8,768 bases of DNA from Atribacteria bacterium SCGC AAA255-G05 (GTDB taxonomy: Bacteria > Atribacterota > Phoenicimicrobiia > Phoenicimicrobiales > Phoenicimicrobiaceae), in NCBI GenBank assembly GCA_000405605.1, contig ASPA01000077.1:1-8768 (forward strand), written 5' to 3'. How positions within the stretch are numbered: the first letter of the stretch is position 1; each line of letters starts with the position of its first letter. Position numbers and translations under genes: made by a program. Below are positions 1 through 5,836 of this stretch, piece by piece. The notes beneath the pieces are model-generated. The model was not told where the DNA came from. It saw only the letters and a program-made list of their open reading frames with translations, and searched no databases.

Positions 1-756
1 GCGGTCTGCCCCTTCGGAGGGGTAGTAACCATCTACACTTACTTTACCGAAGGTGCCTTTATACAAAAAATTCATCAATCTTCTTTTACTTTAATGTGGT
101 TGATCTTCTCTCTAACCTTGCTCTTTGGTCCGGTCTTTTGCGGTTGGGTATGCCCCTTTGGGACGGTTGAAGAATTTATAGGTAAGATAGGGAGGAAGAT
201 ATTTAAAAAGAGATATAATAATTTTATCCCCCTTAAGTTGGATAGGCTGTTAAGATATCTGAGATATATCATTTTAATACTGGTGGTAGTCAATACTGCT
301 ATTTCCGGAAAATTGTTATTTGCTAATTTTGACCCTTATTTTGCCCTTTTTAATATCTGGTCTAGTGAGGTTACCAGATTATCTTTATTGGTGCTCGGTC
401 TGGTTTTAGTTGGTTCTCTATTTGTCGAAAGGCCCTGGTGTAAGTATCTCTGTCCACTTGGAGCATTACTGGGTATTTTTAATTTATTTAGGATTGTAAA
501 ATTAAAAAGAAACGAAAAAACTTGTATAAATTGTAAAGCTTGTGACCGGGTCTGCCCGATGAATATTAATGTTTCTACTTCTAAAGTTGTTTCTGATCAT
601 CAATGTATTAGCTGTTTTTTATGTACCGATGAGATAACTTGTCCGGTTAATAACACCTTAAATTTTACTGTTTTAGAAAAAAAGAATTCTCGAGAAAACT
701 CTGAGAAAGATTCCAAGGGAAAGAACAAAGAAAGTATTTCAGGAGGGAAAAAATGA
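1..756 (+). CDS. NapH/YccM-like 4Fe-4S membrane protein (5' partial)
   Basis: The frame is open from base 1, so the gene enters from the left and 251 residues are visible. The visible part begins with an AVCPFGG motif. Next come a membrane segment (about 31-46) ending in CGWVCPFGT (Cys47, Cys51), two more hydrophobic segments (about 88-108 and 126-142), and WCKYLCPLGA (Cys147, Cys151). The C-terminus carries two ferredoxin motifs: C-x2-C-x2-C-x3-CP (Cys175, 178, 181, 185) and C-x2-C-x2-C-x5-CP (Cys202, 205, 208, 214), followed by a Lys/Ser-rich tail. The paired membrane CxxxCP motifs plus two [4Fe-4S] sites are the hallmark of the NapH/NosR/YccM polyferredoxin family, which passes electrons between the quinone pool and other redox partners at the cytoplasmic membrane. 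The second ferredoxin motif is two residues wider than usual. The electron acceptor here is unknown. The stop overlaps the next start (ATGA), so the two genes are translationally coupled. Confidence 0.9.
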   Translation, partial: AVCPFGGVVTIYTYFTEGAFIQKIHQSSFTLMWLIFSLTLLFGPVFCGWVCPFGTVEEFIGKIGRKIFKKRYNNFIPLKLDRLLRYLRYIILILVVVNTAISGKLLFANFDPYFALFNIWSSEVTRLSLLVLGLVLVGSLFVERPWCKYLCPLGALLGIFNLFRIVKLKRNEKTCINCKACDRVCPMNINVSTSKVVSDHQCISCFLCTDEITCPVNNTLNFTVLEKKNSRENSEKDSKGKNKESISGGKK

Positions 757-1478
757 AGATAAAAAGTATACATATACTATTAGCCATAATAATTATAATC
801 GGAGGAGGTATTTTACTTGCCAGCGAATTAGATCTTTATAATACTACCAGAGTAAAAAGTCCCAGAAAAACAGCAGAAGGGATATGCGATGTCATTGATA
901 TGCGGGGTTCACATACTTTGGATGAGATTGAAAAACACTGTCAGTTGCCGGCTTCTTCGGTTATAGAGGCTTTTGGATTAAGACCGGATACCATTCCGGA
1001 ATTTTTTCAACTAAAAGATATGAAAGAGATATTTAAGCCGGTAGAACTGGAAGGAGAAGAATACATTGTTGAGACTGATACGGTTAAAGTTTTTACTTCC
1101 CTTTATATGAAAATTCCCTATGTTTCTGATGAAACCTTTTATTTGCCGGAAAAGACCGTGAATTATCTGGTAGAGAACGATAAACTGACCGGGGAAGAAA
1201 AAGAATATTGGCAGGGACATACTTTTAAATTGGAATATCTGGATACTAAATATTTAACCGCTTCGGAGTTCACCAAGATAGTTGCAGAAGAAGCTGAAGG
1301 ACTTGCGGTCACTGGCAGTACCACTATTCAGGAATTGCTGGATAACGGGATAACCGAAGAGAAATTTGAAGAGGTTACCGGTTTCAAGATACCCGATAAG
1401 AAATCAGTTTCTGTAAGAGATTTTGTAATTGAAAAAGGAATAGAGTTCGGAGAAATTAAAGATAAGTTTATAGAATAA
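753..1478 (+). CDS. Membrane-anchored protein with helical repeat, partner of the ferredoxin protein
   Basis: This 241-residue protein starts inside the end of the ferredoxin gene (ATGA overlap), with AGGAGGG upstream. Residues 7-23 form one hydrophobic anchor, and the rest is probably outside the membrane. Two segments look alike: about 41-94 (motif MRGSHTLDEIEKHCQLP, then a turn and an acidic helix) and about 180-241 (VTGSTTIQELLDNGITEEKF, then VSVRDFVIEKGIEFGEIKDKF). Each has a G-S/T-x-T-hydrophobic-x-E/D-hydrophobic opening followed by a short HTH-like pair of helices. Small domains of this kind are often found beside NapH-like proteins, where they may hold a partner subunit, but I know of no assigned function. 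No cofactor ligands are obvious; there are only two cysteines (45 and 63). From the overlap I infer a two-gene redox unit. Confidence in the gene is high, in the role low. Confidence 0.85.
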   Translation: MKIKSIHILLAIIIIIGGGILLASELDLYNTTRVKSPRKTAEGICDVIDMRGSHTLDEIEKHCQLPASSVIEAFGLRPDTIPEFFQLKDMKEIFKPVELEGEEYIVETDTVKVFTSLYMKIPYVSDETFYLPEKTVNYLVENDKLTGEEKEYWQGHTFKLEYLDTKYLTASEFTKIVAEEAEGLAVTGSTTIQELLDNGITEEKFEEVTGFKIPDKKSVSVRDFVIEKGIEFGEIKDKFIE

Positions 1479-1525
1479 TGTAAATTGAAGAAAGCAAAGT
1501 AGCTGATTAATATAAAGGAGAGGTT

Positions 1526-1688
1526 ATGATTAGTATAATGGAAAAACTAAAATAGTATGTACTATTAGGGATATAAGTAATTCTTATGAGAAAATAGAGA
1601 AGCTGATTCAGGAGTTATGGATGTTGCTCATTTAAATTTTTCTCATGGAAGCAATGAATGCCTGGGAGATTATAGAGAAAGAAGTTAA
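1526..1688 (+). pseudogene. Pyruvate kinase 5' stump
   Basis: A good ribosome site (AAAGGAGAGG) precedes ATGs at 1526 and 1538, but the frame stops after a few codons. In another frame, from 1546, the sequence reads TKIVCTIRDISNSYEKIEKL and continues with IQE. From 1617, in a third frame, it reads MDVAHLNFSHGSNE. Together these match the start of pyruvate kinase (TKIVCTIGPAS..., then AGMDVARLNFSHGSHEEH). At least two frameshifts separate the start and these blocks. The conserved Arg of the ARLNFSHG motif is His here, the GP of CTIGP is RD, and nothing recognisable follows 1688. The remaining nine tenths or so of the gene are missing, so this is a relic. Confidence 0.8.
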
Positions 1689-1821
1689 GGAGAGGATGGC
1701 GTAGAACTCCAGGCTCTAGAAAGTGTATAGGGTAGATTTTTTAAAGCTTAAGCTCCCGGCTGCTCTTTTTCAGTTGATTCCCGGTATAGTGTTCGATTTA
1801 ACGAAGTAAAGAATAAACTAC
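1689..1821. other. Non-coding spacer between relic and minus-strand operon
   Basis: No gene is seen here. It contains a perfect 10-bp palindrome AGCTTAAGCT (about 1746-1755) beside a T run. No convincing intrinsic terminator was found for the minus-strand operon that ends at 1822. Confidence 0.4.
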
Positions 1822-2548
1822 TTACCGATTTTCCCCCATCATAAATCTTCTCTTACCTTGCCAGGGTCTTATTTCCATTGCCGCAAAATTATTATCGTTT
1901 ATTACTTTGCCAATAAGTTTTATTTTTAAACCGGTTGCAGGGGTAATTTTTCCTTTCCAGACAACATTACTGGCTATAATTTCCCAGCGGCTATTGTTTA
2001 AATCCATAAGCATAAAACTATTTTCAGGAAGTCCTATCTCTATGATGGTCCCCGCTAAAAGCCCTCTTTTAGGCTGCATCCATTGCTCTTCACAGGAATA
2101 AACTAATTTGTTGTAATAGGGAATTTTTTCCGAAAAAACATTTTCTAATCTTTCACTAAAGCCGTTAAAATAAAGGCCGGTTCCCAAAGTAACACTAATT
2201 ATCAAGCTGATTAAGAGGATTGATATAAACTTAAATCGATAACCTCTTTTGGTATGAATAAAATTATAATAAGCCACTCCAGTAAATAGGATTAGAAATA
2301 TTAGCCAGAGGTAAGGCAAGCTTACAAAAAACAGTTTTTAAAAAGCTTTCCCCTATATAATGATAGATATCCCAATCAAGTTGTTTGATAATAAATAGAA
2401 CCATGCTAAAGGCGAAACTACCCAGGATTATCGAAATTACAAATATCGACCAGATAAAATAATTTTTAGTTACAAAGTACCAGCGGGGTTTTGGTTTAAT
2501 ATTATTGTCTTTTATTTTTTTAAGAACTTCATTACTTATATTTTTCAT
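1822..2548 (-). pseudogene. Two-helix membrane protein downstream of sigma factor, split by a one-base frameshift
   Basis: The 5' part begins at the ATG at 2548 with MKNISNEVLKKIKDNNIKPK, has a membrane helix (about 30-54) and runs to GESFLKTVF. The frame then runs into unrelated residues and stops. In the next frame the sequence continues seamlessly as VSLPYLWLIFLILF (second helix), HTKRGYRF, a third hydrophobic stretch, and a C-terminal small beta domain ending in AAMEIRPWQGKRRF. The switch falls in a run of six A at 2326-2331 on the plus strand. Removing one base rejoins the frames into a protein of about 241 residues. The gene starts 5 nt after the sigma factor stop, so by position it may be an anti-sigma or sigma-associated membrane protein. 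No zinc-binding anti-sigma motif is visible. It could be a young pseudogene, a sequencing error in a homopolymer, or less likely a programmed frameshift. Confidence 0.75.
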
Positions 2549-2553
2549 AATTT

Positions 2554-3135
2554 TTAGAGTTTAATATCCTCCTTTTTTAATTTCTGTTTAAGAGATTTTT
2601 TAGCTCGATTTATTAGAGTAGCTATAGTGCCCATCGGTTTGCGCAAAATATCGCTTATCTCCTGATAATCTTTTCCTTCCACAAACTTTAAGATTAATAC
2701 ATCTTTGTATTTTAAAGGCAGTTGATTAATTATTTTTAAAATCTGTTTATAAGTTAATTTTTGAAGGCTTGCGTTTTCTACGTCTAAGGTAGACTCCAAT
2801 ATGTTATTTAAATCTTTATCTTCCCAGGAAACTGTTTGGGGACGCACTTTTTTCTTTCTAAAAACACTAATAGTAGTATTGTGAGCAATGCTATATATCC
2901 AGTTAGAAAATTTAAAATTTAAATCAAAATCATTTAAGTTTTGGTAAGCTTTGACAAACACTTCCTGAAGGATATCTTCTGCATCTTCTCTGTTTATATT
3001 AGATATTTTTAAAATGTAATTAAGAAGTTTAGCCTCATAACGTTTCATCAAGCATAGATAGTAATCTTGATTATTCAAAGTCAGGGCTACTATCTGTTCA
3101 TCAGTTTTATTAATACACTCTGAACTTATAACCAT
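2554..3135 (-). CDS. ECF-type RNA polymerase sigma factor (sigma-70 family)
   Basis: The 193-residue protein has the usual length and two-domain layout of group 4 (ECF) sigma factors. Region 2 spans about 26-97 and includes DAEDILQEVFVKAYQNL (51-67, core-polymerase binding and -10 contact) and FSNWIYSIAHN (76-86). A linker follows. Region 4 spans about 127-186 and includes LPLKYKDVLILKFVEGKDYQEI, then PMGTIATLINRAKKSLKQKL, a helix-turn-helix that reads the -35 element. It directs RNA polymerase to a small regulon, usually in answer to an envelope or redox stress. The signal is not visible here. The gene starts 22 nt after the stop of the preceding membrane ORF and is followed 5 nt later by the frameshifted membrane gene, so all three look co-transcribed. 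The ribosome site is weak (AGAAAGAA). Confidence 0.92.
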   Translation of the reverse strand: MVISSECINKTDEQIVALTLNNQDYYLCLMKRYEAKLLNYILKISNINREDAEDILQEVFVKAYQNLNDFDLNFKFSNWIYSIAHNTTISVFRKKKVRPQTVSWEDKDLNNILESTLDVENASLQKLTYKQILKIINQLPLKYKDVLILKFVEGKDYQEISDILRKPMGTIATLINRAKKSLKQKLKKEDIKL

Positions 3136-3157
3136 AATTTTTAATTCTTTCTGCTTT

Positions 3158-3538
3158 TTAGGACTTGCAAATAATTTCTTTCTTTTTCTTTTTAAATATC
3201 GACAAATAGTATTTTAAATGCCAGAGAGCATGAAATATACCTAATAGAGCCATAACGATAGAGAACTCTACATGCCAGAATAAAAAGTTAAAATTAATAG
3301 ACCTAAACCAATCGTAATCTTCAATAAATACTAGGGTCATTCCCATTCCGGCAGAACCGATAAAACTGATTAGCAAGAAAACGTTCCAAAATTTCTTTTC
3401 TTTGCAGAAGCTTACCTCTAATTTTTGAGCCAGGAATTTACTGCTACAATATATTAGCAGAGATGCAATAAAAATTTCAAAAAAATTATAATCAGGTAGT
3501 GATTTCTTCTCAGGAGACGGAGAATGGGAGACTGTCGT
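3158..3538 (-). CDS. Small three-helix membrane protein with heme-like histidines, no clear start
   Basis: The frame is open from the stop codon at 3539-3541 down to 3158, giving 126 codons but no ATG or GTG. A TTG at 3374-3376 would leave only 72 residues and cut off a hydrophobic helix. Read from 3538, there are hydrophobic helices at about 17-36, 50-72 and 84-104, a poly-Lys stretch, and a short tail. His89 (FWHVEF), His103 and His107 (FHALWH) sit at either end of the last helix, in a pattern reminiscent of small cytochrome b-like or DUF4405-type membrane proteins. That resemblance is only suggestive. The absence of a start suggests 5' truncation or an unusual start codon. It lies directly upstream of the sigma factor on the same strand, so it may belong to the same sensing unit. 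Confidence 0.55.
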   Translation of the reverse strand, partial: TTVSHSPSPEKKSLPDYNFFEIFIASLLIYCSSKFLAQKLEVSFCKEKKFWNVFLLISFIGSAGMGMTLVFIEDYDWFRSINFNFLFWHVEFSIVMALLGIFHALWHLKYYLSIFKKKKKEIICKS

Positions 3539-3640
3539 TTACAATTTATTATAATCTATTAAATAAAATATGGGAAATTTTGTTTATTAAAATTTTGTAC
3601 TGACTAATTAAAAGCTCCCACTTTATAATACGCCAACTAG

Positions 3641-3675
3641 AACAAATTTCTTTCATATGAATAACAAATTTCTTT
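3641..3675. repeat. Two direct repeats AACAAATTTCTTT, 22 nt apart
   Basis: The 13-base word AACAAATTTCTTT occurs at 3641-3653 and again, identical, at 3663-3675. The 22-nt spacing equals about two helical turns, so a protein could bind both on the same DNA face. The second copy ends 17 nt before a TATAAT (3692-3697), overlapping where a -35 would lie. That placement suggests an operator, but in such AT-rich DNA chance is possible. Confidence 0.45.
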
Positions 3676-3754
3676 TAATTTTTACACATACTATAATAGA
3701 CATGCTCGATACAAATAAATATCAACCTTATAAATTTTCCCTGTCTTATTTATT

Positions 3755-3832
3755 TTAATTTTCCTTTAGGGTTTGGCAAATACGCACTCTGGAGATACCT
3801 AGCTTGCAGGCAAGGTCAGCCTGGTTTTTCAT
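3755..3832 (-). pseudogene. Recombinase-type helix-turn-helix fragment
   Basis: Between stops, the minus strand reads MKNQADLACKLGISRVRICQ and then TLKEN, 25 residues in all. This closely follows the helix-turn-helix seen in resolvase/invertase-associated and ParB-like proteins (typically QAELARKLGISRARVSQIL). Upstream the frame hits TGA two codons before the Met, and TAA follows directly. It is a fragment left from a larger gene, perhaps a former mobile element, not a functional protein. Confidence 0.5.
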
Positions 3833-3936
3833 TTGTCAGTTATCAATCATCTTTTTTTATTCTTCAACTAAATAAATAAGGTTTCGACATACATGTTTGA
3901 TTTGATTTGTTTTCTTGACTTAGTGAGGAAAATAAA

Positions 3937-4143
3937 ATGCAAATAGAGAAGTTCTGTCTATGTTACAACCCGGGGAGCCTGACAATTTCAAGCCCTTTGG
4001 CAATTACTGAAGGACTTTTTTATTTAAAAAGAAGGATTTTTAGAAATTATGTAGTATTAAAATATAGAAATTATATTGCAGCTAAAAATAGTGTAGGATG
4101 GTCTAGACCAATAATAAAAATTTTAGAATATTACCGAAATTAG
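3937..4143 (+). CDS. Doubtful 68-residue ORF, possibly the front of a broken gene
   Basis: The frame begins with ATG after a weak GAGG and encodes 68 residues with no recognisable domain. It is rich in aromatic and basic residues (FYLKRRIFRNYVVLKYRNYI). It ends just where another frame opens into the winged-helix fragment at 4127-4294, so the two may be parts of one decayed DNA-binding gene. Alternatively it is a chance ORF. I recognise no family. Confidence 0.25.
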   Translation: MQIEKFCLCYNPGSLTISSPLAITEGLFYLKRRIFRNYVVLKYRNYIAAKNSVGWSRPIIKILEYYRN

Positions 4144-4294
4144 CAATGCTCAACGCGGAATAGCTTGTCTTTTAGGAACTGTTTTTGAGAGGGAAGATCC
4201 TTCAATAAATATGATAGCAAAAACAGCGAATATGAACTCCAATACGGTGAAGAATGCCATGAAAGTATTAAAAGAAATGCAGGTTATAAGCTAG
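4127..4294 (+). pseudogene. GntR-like winged-helix fragment
   Basis: An open frame without a start codon reads ITEISNAQRGIACLLGTVFE, then REDPSINMIAKTANMNSNTV and KNAMKVLKEMQVIS, and stops. The part PSINMIAKTANMNSNTVKNA resembles the DNA-binding helices of GntR-type or replication-initiator winged-helix domains, where a short helix (IAKTANMN) precedes the recognition helix (SNTVKNAMKVLKE). Nothing downstream supplies an effector domain. It probably belongs to a decayed regulator together with the ORF at 3937. Confidence 0.5.
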
Positions 4295-4509
4295 TCTATT
4301 TAGAACTTAAATTACAAAAAACCCTTCACTTTTTTAGGGGTATATTCTATATTTTTCAAGGACTTCAGCGAAAAAACGCAGACTAATATACTGGAATAGG
4401 ATCTGTTTATTTTAATGATAATTTATTATATCTCTTTCTCTCTTCATGGTTAAGATCTCTTTAGTACCAGAAAGAGGATTTTTGAAAAAATGTATCTTAT
4501 TCTTCCAAT

Positions 4510-4567
4510 TTAATCAATCCTGGCCAATCTGACTAATCTAATTCACCTGGCTAATTTAATCTACTCC
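4510..4567. repeat. Degenerate tandem repeat, 18-19 nt units
   Basis: Successive units read TAATCAATCCTGGCCAATC, TAATCTAATTCACCTGGC and TAATTTAATCTACTCCGGC, a consensus close to TAATYTAATYYACYYSGGC. A related stretch in inverted orientation lies at about 5568-5625, on the other side of the small secreted-protein gene. Confidence 0.45.
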
Positions 4568-4620
4568 GGCTATCTCTGATTTTACAACTCTAACCACGCG
4601 CGGGGCGGGTAACTTTCCTT

Positions 4621-4659
4621 CCCCCTTAAATCCCCCCTAAGAAACCCCTCTTATCCCCC
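4621..4659 (-). other. Four evenly spaced C runs (possible G-quadruplex on minus strand)
   Basis: C runs at 4621-4625, 4632-4637, 4645-4648 and 4655-4659 are separated by loops of 6, 7 and 6 nt. On the minus strand these are four G runs of at least four, meeting the usual pattern for an intramolecular G-quadruplex. The block stands out in an otherwise AT-rich neighbourhood. Confidence 0.5.
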
Positions 4660-4835
4660 TTCCTTTAATTATTGCTCCTTGGCTCAAAAGCTACGCTCGC
4701 GGGGACGCTTCTTAGCATAAGTGCAGGGGAAAGTAACGCTCTTATGCGCGCCGCGCCGCTGTTGCTTCACTTTATTCGCACACCGCAAAAAAACAAGGTT
4801 AGGCTATGATTCATTAGGGGGGAAGCATAACACTC

Positions 4836-4880
4836 AAAAAATAACTCCCTCACTCTTTATCAGCAAAGGAGCTATTTTTT
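4836..4880 (-). terminator. Intrinsic terminator of the small secreted-protein gene
   Basis: The arms AAAAAATAACTCC (4836-4848) and GGAGCTATTTTTT (4868-4880) form a 13-bp stem. On the minus strand transcript it is fully paired with one G-U wobble and ends in a U run. It lies 41 nt past the stop at 4922. The plus strand has one mismatch and also ends in T6, so it may work both ways. Confidence 0.75.
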
Positions 4881-4921
4881 ATTAATTGAAATGAGCTATT
4901 TTATTTTGATAGTTTAAGAAT

Positions 4922-5221
4922 TTATTCGACTAAGGAATTTCTTCCCCAACCATTCCCCTGGGGTACAAAAACACAGATACCATCACATTCTTCATCACAA
5001 TCATGGAGTATATAATCCGAATCCAGTCCGTTGGGGATACCGTCTCCATCCTCATCGGGTGCGTCTTGCTGATTGCCTATTCCACTATTTATCCCGTTAT
5101 TTGAGTTCCCCCTTCCGTTTACTCCCTTTCCACCCGCTAAAGCAAAGGATGCGAAAATTCCTACTGCCAGTACTATGAGCAGTAGAATTACTCCGACTTT
5201 TAAATTTCTTGAACTTTTCAT
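4922..5221 (-). CDS. Small secreted protein with calcium-loop motif
   Basis: The 99-residue protein starts with a classical signal peptide: a basic N-terminus, a hydrophobic core at 9-24, and AxA-type cleavage after FALA (about residue 29). The mature part is Gly/Asn-rich (30-50). It then has D56-E-D58-G-D60-G-I-P-N64-G-L-D67, the D-x-D-x-D-G-x-x-x-x-x-D calcium loop of thrombospondin type 3 and dockerin-like repeats. A cysteine cluster follows (75, 79, 83, spaced C-x3-C-x3-C), then a short tail. The mature protein is only about 70 residues, so it is too short for an adhesin and may be a processed calcium-binding or envelope peptide. AAGGAGGAAC lies 10 nt before the ATG. It is flanked by non-coding DNA and has its own terminator, so it is probably a single-gene unit. 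I recognise no named family. Confidence 0.75.
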   Translation of the reverse strand: MKSSRNLKVGVILLLIVLAVGIFASFALAGGKGVNGRGNSNNGINSGIGNQQDAPDEDGDGIPNGLDSDYILHDCDEECDGICVFVPQGNGWGRNSLVE

Positions 5222-5248
5222 TCTGTTCGTTCCTCCTTAAATTTTTTG

Positions 5249-5269
5249 ATGACAATATTTTTTTGTCAT
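5249..5269 (-). promoter_or_regulatory. Inverted repeat in leader of the secreted-protein gene
   Basis: ATGACAA (5249-5255) and TTGTCAT (5263-5269) form a perfect 7-bp inverted repeat with a 7-nt AT loop. It lies 28 nt upstream of the ATG on the minus strand. It could be an operator or an mRNA hairpin; no promoter boxes are clear enough to place it relative to transcription start. Confidence 0.4.
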
Positions 5270-5354
5270 TCACTTATTTATACGCAAGAGGAAGGAACTT
5301 TCTTTCATTATCAAAAATATTTTTTTAAAAATGAATCTTTTTTTCTAAAACCAG

Positions 5355-5465
5355 CTATTTTTTTTCATTCCAAACTTTCTCTATTCTATTGTAATGCTCC
5401 CTGGTAGCAGCGGCTAAATCAAGCAGAATCTCTTTTATTTCCCGGCAATCAGGTTCAAATATAGT
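5355..5465 (-). pseudogene. Short ORF relic of unknown origin
   Basis: The 37-codon open stretch reads TIFEPDCREIKEILLDLAAA, then TREHYNRIEKVWNEKK and a stop, with no start codon. The composition is helical and protein-like, with amphipathic spacing of Leu, Ile, Glu and Lys. It may be the tail of a lost gene, but chance is not excluded. Confidence 0.3.
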
Positions 5466-5567
5466 TTAGTCCTCTCCCCGTAAAAAAAGATAAAAACGTA
5501 GAAGAACCCCGCCTTTATATTTTTAACCAGGCTAAAAAAGCTCCTGGCGGGCGGTCGTGGCATAAGT

Positions 5568-5625
5568 AGATTGACCGGAGTGGTAAAATGGGTTGATTAA
5601 AGTAGCTGGAGTAGTCTAAAACTGA
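5568..5625. repeat. Second copy of degenerate repeat, inverted
   Basis: On the minus strand this reads TTTAGACTACTCCAGCTAC, then TTTAATCAACCC and ACCACTCCGGTCAATCTAC. It shares CTACTCCRGCTA with the tandem units at 4510-4567, which lie in the opposite orientation. Similarity is partial and judged by eye. Confidence 0.35.
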
Positions 5626-5731
5626 TAGGAATATGTCCGGATGATAAGATTATAAGGGAAATTAAATTTAATCAAAATAACACATATTTTAAATAACTTT
5701 AAAAAAAGAAGGATTTTTTAAACAAATGTAG

Positions 5732-5832
5732 TATAATTATATAATAATGTAAAATAATTATAACATTTAATATGTGCAAAAGCTCTATTTAAATTATATT
5801 TTATGGGATTACTTGTAGAAATTAAAGGAGGG
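5732..5832 (+). promoter_or_regulatory. Probable -10 box and ribosome site of the three-gene cluster
   Basis: A perfect TATAAT lies at 5732-5737, with only a weak -35 candidate about 17 nt upstream. The leader is about 95 nt and very AT-rich. AAAGGAGGG (about 5825-5832) fixes the start of the first gene at 5837. Confidence 0.45.
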
Positions 5833-5836
5833 ATAA

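Larger units (their letters stand above)
3539..3936. other. Mostly non-coding stretch with HTH relic and direct repeats
   Basis: Very AT-rich. Apart from the direct repeats and the HTH fragment listed separately, no gene is visible. There is a TATAAT at 3692-3697 with no good -35 partner. Confidence 0.5.
4295..4921. other. Non-coding stretch with repeats and secondary structure
   Basis: No gene is seen. It contains a hairpin with 8-bp arms CTCTTTCT (4432-4439) and AGAAAGAG (4469-4476) followed by GATTTTT, a block of degenerate repeats, a regular series of C runs, and a GC-rich patch (about 4595-4790) with an inverted pair GCATAAG/CTTATGC (about 4714-4746). A terminator lies near its end. Confidence 0.5.
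5222..5836. other. Mostly non-coding stretch between the secreted-protein gene and the TIGR04255 cluster
   Basis: It holds a small inverted repeat near the secreted-protein gene, a 37-codon minus-strand ORF relic (5355-5465), an imperfect CCAGG/CCTGG hairpin around 5527-5547, the inverted copy of the degenerate repeat (about 5568-5625), and an AT-rich leader with TATAAT. No complete gene is seen. Confidence 0.5.

Noticed and set aside
75..293. Minus-strand ORF of 72 codons inside the ferredoxin gene
   Set aside because: It is the shadow of a clear coding frame and has no motif.
1011..1220. Minus-strand ORF of 69 codons
   Set aside because: It lies wholly inside the 753-1478 gene and looks like a low-complexity shadow rich in Phe and Ile.
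1907..2101. Plus-strand ORF of 64 codons
   Set aside because: It is antisense to the conserved C-terminal part of the frameshifted membrane gene.
2320..2335. Programmed frameshift in the sigma-associated membrane gene
   Set aside because: The A/T run lacks the usual heptamer and no downstream stimulatory structure is evident; mutation or sequencing error is simpler.
4321..4341. Terminator after the winged-helix fragment
   Set aside because: Only about six base pairs (ACCCTT/AGGGGT) and no T run directly after the stem.
4510..4567. CRISPR array
   Set aside because: The units are degenerate, contiguous and without unique spacers, and no cas gene is present.
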